Below, piece by piece: positions 14,066 to 16,422 of a DNA stretch of 16,422 nucleotides. The notes below the pieces were generated by a model. It was not told where the DNA came from and made no database searches. It was given only the letters and a program-made list of their open reading frames with translations. Source of the stretch: Paracoccaceae bacterium. GTDB lineage: Bacteria; Pseudomonadota; Alphaproteobacteria; Rhodobacterales; Rhodobacteraceae. How positions within the stretch are numbered: position 1 is the stretch's first letter; each line of letters starts with the position of its first letter. Location of the stretch: NCBI GenBank assembly GCA_023260935.1, contig JALQTL010000213.1, positions 1 through 16,422 on the forward strand, in the 5' to 3' direction. Made by a program: the position numbers and the translations under genes.

Positions 14066-14473
14066 GCAGACTGCCTGACCGCCCGCTTCGGTTATTCACC
14101 ACCAACAGGAAACAGGATGCGATCAGAAGGCCAAGGCCCAAGCCCCCGTTTGCCCCGCCAGTGCCAGAAGCAGAACCCACGCCACAACCAATTCCGCCGG
14201 CCTGCAAATGCGCACCGCCCTGCCCCGGACCCGCCATCACAACGTGCCTTCGGGGATATGGCGCAGGACTGACAGGTGATGGGCCTCGACCGGGAGGCCG
14301 GCGGCGGCCAGGTCGGTCGTCTGGCGGCCTTCGCGGCCAGATCTGGAAAAGCTGGGGTCAGGGAAGCGCGATGAAGGATGGCCTTCGCCGCAGCCTGCGT
14401 TATGCTGCGGGGAGGGCAGGACGGCGCCCTGCAGCAGCCCTGGCCCGCAACCGCCGGAACGGATCCCGCACCC
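14066..14473. other. 408-bp spacer between divergent tetR and yaiI, no convincing gene
   Basis: Nothing recognisable is encoded on either strand. The right half contains GC-rich hairpins: GGCCTC/GAGGCC at 14282-14299 and a bulged 10-bp stem at 14404-14435. On the minus strand a frame ending in RHIPEGTL stops at TGA 14237-14239, overlapping an ATG (TGATG) that opens a Gly-rich frame with a hydrophobic stretch (GGLGLGLLIASCFLLVV). That frame runs into tetR in another phase. Both frames are more likely chance products of high GC than genes. Confidence 0.5.
14404..14435 (+). repeat. Bulged hairpin 38 bases upstream of yaiI
   Basis: GCTGC (14404-14408) pairs with GCAGC (14431-14435), and AGGGC (14413-14417) pairs with GCCCT (14426-14430). 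This gives ten base pairs with a four-G bulge and an eight-base loop. No U-run follows. It would sit in the 5' untranslated region of yaiI if transcription starts upstream, so it could affect translation or RNA stability. The function is unknown. Confidence 0.35.
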
Positions 14474-14923
14474 ATGACCCGCCTTTTCATCGATGCCGAT
14501 GCCTGCCCGGTCAAATCCGAAGCCGAACGGGTGGCCAGTCGCCACGCCGTGCAGATGCTGGTCGTCTCGAACGGCGGAATCCGGCCATCAGCGAACCCGC
14601 TGGTGCAGTCAGTCTTCGTACCCGACGGCCCGGACGAGGCCGACAAGTGGATCGCCGCCGAATGCGGGCCCGGCGATGTGGTTGTGACCGGCGACATCCC
14701 GCTTGCCGCGAAATGCGTGGAAGCCGGGGCGCTGGTGGTCAAGCACAACGGCGAGGAATTGACCCGCGCCAACATCGGCATGGCACTTGCCACGCGCGAC
14801 CTGATGGCCGATCTTCGCAGCGCCGATCCCTTCCGCCAAGGCGGCGGCAGGCCCTTTTCGAAAACCGACAGGTCGCGTTTTCTGGATGTGCTTGACCGCA
14901 CCCTTCGCCGCGCCAAGGGCTGA
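14474..14923 (+). CDS. yaiI: YaiI/YqxD family protein (DUF188, PIN-like fold)
   Basis: The 149-residue protein matches the UPF0178 family in length and signature: MTRLFIDADACPVKSEAERV at the N-terminus, VVTGDIPLAAKCVEAGALV in the middle, then ATRDLMADLR and GGGRPFSKTDRSRFLDVLDR at the end. The acidic DADACP motif and the late aspartates resemble the metal-binding sites of PIN/NYN-type nucleases, but no activity is firmly assigned to the family as far as I know. The frame is open to 14378, yet the ATG at 14474 is the universal family start. No Shine-Dalgarno sequence is evident. It is divergent from tetR and followed after 63 bases by a DMT permease. Confidence 0.93.
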   Translation: MTRLFIDADACPVKSEAERVASRHAVQMLVVSNGGIRPSANPLVQSVFVPDGPDEADKWIAAECGPGDVVVTGDIPLAAKCVEAGALVVKHNGEELTRANIGMALATRDLMADLRSADPFRQGGGRPFSKTDRSRFLDVLDRTLRRAKG

Positions 14924-14986
14924 ACCCGCCCCACGAAGGTCGCTTTCCGAACAGAGTTGCGGCAGCAACCCGGTTTGACTGGCCCC

Positions 14987-15961
14987 ATGACGGCCCAGCC
15001 CCTGCCCCCCGTGAACCCCACCCTGACCGGCATTCTGCTTGCCCTTGGCGGATCGGTCACCCTGTCCATCAACGACGTGGCGATCAAATTCCTGTCCGGC
15101 GCCTATCCGCTGCACCAGGTGATCCTGATCCGGGCCGTGATCGGCCTGATTTTTCTGGCGACGCTGATCCGCCTCTCGGGACAAAGCTTCCGGCTGTTCA
15201 CCACCCGGCGCCCGCTGGATCACCTGATCCGAGTCTCGATCGTCATGGTGTCGAACGTCACCTATTTTCTGGGACTTGCCGCCCTGCCCCTGGCCGATGC
15301 GGTGGCGGTGGCCTATGTCTCGCCACTGATCGTCACGCTGCTGTCTGTCGTCCTGCTGGGTGAAAGGGTCGGCCCACGCCGCTGGGTGGCGGTAACGGTT
15401 GGGATGGTCGGCGTTGTGGTGATGCTGCGCCCCGGTGCCGGGGTCATCCAGCCCGCCGCGATCCTCGTCCTGATCTCGGCCTTCTGCTATGCCTCCAGCC
15501 ACATGATGACCCGCCGCATGCGCAACACCGAAAGCGCGATCACCCTGTCCTTCTATGTCCAGATCGGCTTTGTCATCGTCAGCACAAGCATGGGCCTGGT
15601 GGCCGGAGACGGCAAGTTTTCCGGCTCTTCCGACCCGTCGCTGGCCTTTCTGTTACGCCCATGGGTCTTTCCCCCGGTTCAGGACTGGCCGGCCTTTCTG
15701 GCCACGGGCGTGGCCGTCGCCATCGGCGGGCTGATGGTCAGCCAGGCCTATCGCCTGTGTGAAGCTGGCCTGATCGCCCCCTTCGAATATGCCGGCATGC
15801 CAATGGCAATCTTCTGGGGCGTGATGATCTTCGGCACATGGCCCGACCTGACGGCATGGGCAGGGATTGCACTGATCTGCGGCGCTGGACTCTATACACT
15901 CTGGCGCGAAACGATCCGCCGGCAGGAAAGCAGGTTCGACTCGCGCAGCGGTCGCGTCTGA
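14987..15961 (+). CDS. EamA-domain (DMT superfamily) transporter
   Basis: The 324-residue protein has ten predicted membrane spans made of two EamA repeats. The first repeat (about 15-145) includes SINDVAIKFLSGAYPLHQVILIR, then GLAALPLADAVAVAYVSPLIV and LLGERVGPRRWVAV. The second includes ISAFCYASSHMMTRRM and QAYRLCEAGLIAPFEYAGMP, ending in an Arg-rich tail. Members export or import metabolites such as amino acids, SAM or riboflavin; the substrate here cannot be read from the sequence. ATG at 14987 is chosen because conserved sequence begins soon after. A TTG at 14957 would add ten residues. No Shine-Dalgarno sequence precedes either start. It follows yaiI on the same strand. Confidence 0.92.
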   Translation: MTAQPLPPVNPTLTGILLALGGSVTLSINDVAIKFLSGAYPLHQVILIRAVIGLIFLATLIRLSGQSFRLFTTRRPLDHLIRVSIVMVSNVTYFLGLAALPLADAVAVAYVSPLIVTLLSVVLLGERVGPRRWVAVTVGMVGVVVMLRPGAGVIQPAAILVLISAFCYASSHMMTRRMRNTESAITLSFYVQIGFVIVSTSMGLVAGDGKFSGSSDPSLAFLLRPWVFPPVQDWPAFLATGVAVAIGGLMVSQAYRLCEAGLIAPFEYAGMPMAIFWGVMIFGTWPDLTAWAGIALICGAGLYTLWRETIRRQESRFDSRSGRV

Positions 15962-16163
15962 CATCACCCTGACACCAAAAGCCCATCCGGGCCAGACGAT
16001 ACAAGCCCCCGCGCGGATGCCGGGAGGCCAGTCATCCGCAATGGCAGCGACGGGGATCTTTTGGCTGGGGTATCCACTAGCCCCTTACGATACCCGCCAG
16101 TCCGATCCTCGCCGCAAGACGGAAGGGGGCGCTGCCCCCAACGCGCTGGCGCGCGTTTCCCCC

Positions 16164-16235
16164 GGAGTATTTTCAAAAGGTGCAAGCCAAAGAAAGGAAG
16201 GGAAGAATGCGGCTTGCACCTTTCCAAAATACTCC
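16164..16235. repeat. Long inverted repeat, 25-bp arms (23 matches), 22-nt loop
   Basis: The left arm (16164-16188, starting GGAGTATTTT and ending GGTGCAAGCC) and the right arm (16211-16235, starting GGCTTGCACC and ending AAAATACTCC) are inverted copies with mismatches only at the 11th and 12th positions. The 22-base loop is purine-rich (AAAGAAAGGAAGGGAAGAAT...). Both outer ends are flanked by CCC or CCG. I recall similar CCCGGAGTATTTT strings beside many Rhodobacterales genes, which suggests a dispersed palindromic element that can end transcription from both sides. That recollection needs a search. Confidence 0.75.
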
Positions 16236-16288
16236 CGCCGGAGGCGACCCCGAGGAGAAGGCGCAGGCCTTCGACGAGACAAAGGAAT

Positions 16289-16313
16289 GCAACTGAGCCA
16301 AAGGGTCAGTTGC
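16289..16313 (-). terminator. Probable terminator of the tRNA-Pro transcript
   Basis: Read on the minus strand, GCAACTGA and TCAGTTGC form a perfect 8-bp stem with the nine-base loop CCCTTTGGC, followed by ATTCCTTTGTC. It lies 37 bases after the tRNA 3' end. The downstream tract is only moderately T-rich, so termination may be incomplete. Confidence 0.55.
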
Positions 16314-16349
16314 GCCGTTCAAAAGCCATTCAAACGATCGGGAAAATTT

Positions 16350-16422
16350 TGGTCGGAGCGAGAGGATTCGAACCTCCGACCCCCTGCACCCCATGCAGGT
16401 GCGCTACCAAGCTGCGCTACGC
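16350..16422 (-). tRNA. tRNA-Pro, anticodon GGG, 5' end outside window
   Basis: On the minus strand the sequence folds as a cloverleaf. The D-arm is GCGCAGCTTGGTAGCGC, the anticodon stem CCTGC/GCAGG with loop ATGGGGT gives anticodon GGG, and the T-arm GGAGGTTCGAATCCTC is followed by acceptor strand CGCTCCG, discriminator A and an encoded CCA. About four bases of the 5' acceptor strand (expected CGGA) fall beyond the right edge. It decodes CCC and CCU proline codons, which suit this GC-rich genome. Confidence 0.95.

Larger units (their letters stand above)
15962..16349. other. 388-bp hairpin-dense spacer between DMT permease and tRNA-Pro
   Basis: No gene is evident. The spacer contains six inverted repeats in a row: GCGGATG/CATCCGC (16013-16039), GGGTATC/GATACCC (16068-16095), GGGGGC/GCCCCC (16125-16139), ACGCGC/GCGCGT (16141-16156), a long 25-base pair of arms (16164-16235), and GCAACTGA/TCAGTTGC (16289-16313). 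The last is annotated separately as a likely tRNA terminator. The others are plausible terminators or extragenic palindromic repeats lying between the converging permease and tRNA genes. Confidence 0.6.

Noticed and set aside
14609..15502. Minus-strand frame of 297 codons opposite yaiI and the DMT permease
   Set aside because: His/Asp/Gln-rich translation typical of antisense shadow over membrane-protein codons; no motif.
15962..16349. CRISPR array or integrase attachment site next to the tRNA
   Set aside because: The repeats are inverted, not direct and regularly spaced. No integrase gene or duplicated tRNA 3' end is visible in the window.

Overview
The window looks like chromosomal core sequence from a high-GC alphaproteobacterium of the Rhodobacterales (Rhodobacter-like). 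The grounds are the base composition, the types of protein present, the gene order gpmI-envC-ctpA-rppH, and the tight pgsA-moaD-moaE block. This placement is inferred from reading the sequence, not from a database search. I see no transposase, integrase, phage gene, CRISPR array or restriction system.

Layout, left to right. (1) 1-74: the 3' part of the SRP RNA gene, cut by the window edge. (2) 206-4748, plus strand: phosphoglycerate mutase (gpmI), a degenerate LytM factor (EnvC-like), the carboxy-terminal protease CtpA, and, after a perfect 10-bp hairpin, the RNA pyrophosphohydrolase RppH. (3) 4779-9842, minus strand, read right to left: a gamma-glutamyltransferase-family protein, free methionine-R-sulfoxide reductase, a homocysteine S-methyltransferase-family protein, pseudouridine synthase RluA, PgsA, MoaD and MoaE. 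Most of these genes overlap or nearly touch. (4) 9843-10061: a 219-bp spacer with palindromes. (5) 10062-11221, minus strand: HspQ followed by a STAS anti-anti-sigma protein and an RsbW-type ATPase. (6) 11306-12846, plus strand: an AEC-family permease and a lipoprotein resembling lytic transglycosylases. The lipoprotein gene ends tail-to-tail with lolA on a shared TTAA. (7) 12843-14065, minus strand: a TetR regulator overlapping lolA by ATGA. (8) 14066-14473: 408 bp without a convincing gene. (9) 14474-15961, plus strand: a YaiI/DUF188 protein and an EamA/DMT permease. (10) 15962-16349: a hairpin-dense spacer. (11) 16350-16422, minus strand: tRNA-Pro(GGG), cut by the right edge.

Functionally, the left operon links glycolysis with envelope and cell-division hydrolase control and periplasmic proteolysis. 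The long minus-strand run joins glutathione/gamma-glutamyl and methionine handling with phosphatidylglycerol synthesis and the two molybdopterin synthase subunits. The HspQ/STAS/ATPase group suggests stress-linked partner switching, though no sigma factor or phosphatase partner is present. I did not find a clearly new biological system. The least explained parts are the three non-coding spacers, the HspQ/partner-switch linkage and the tetR-lolA overlap.
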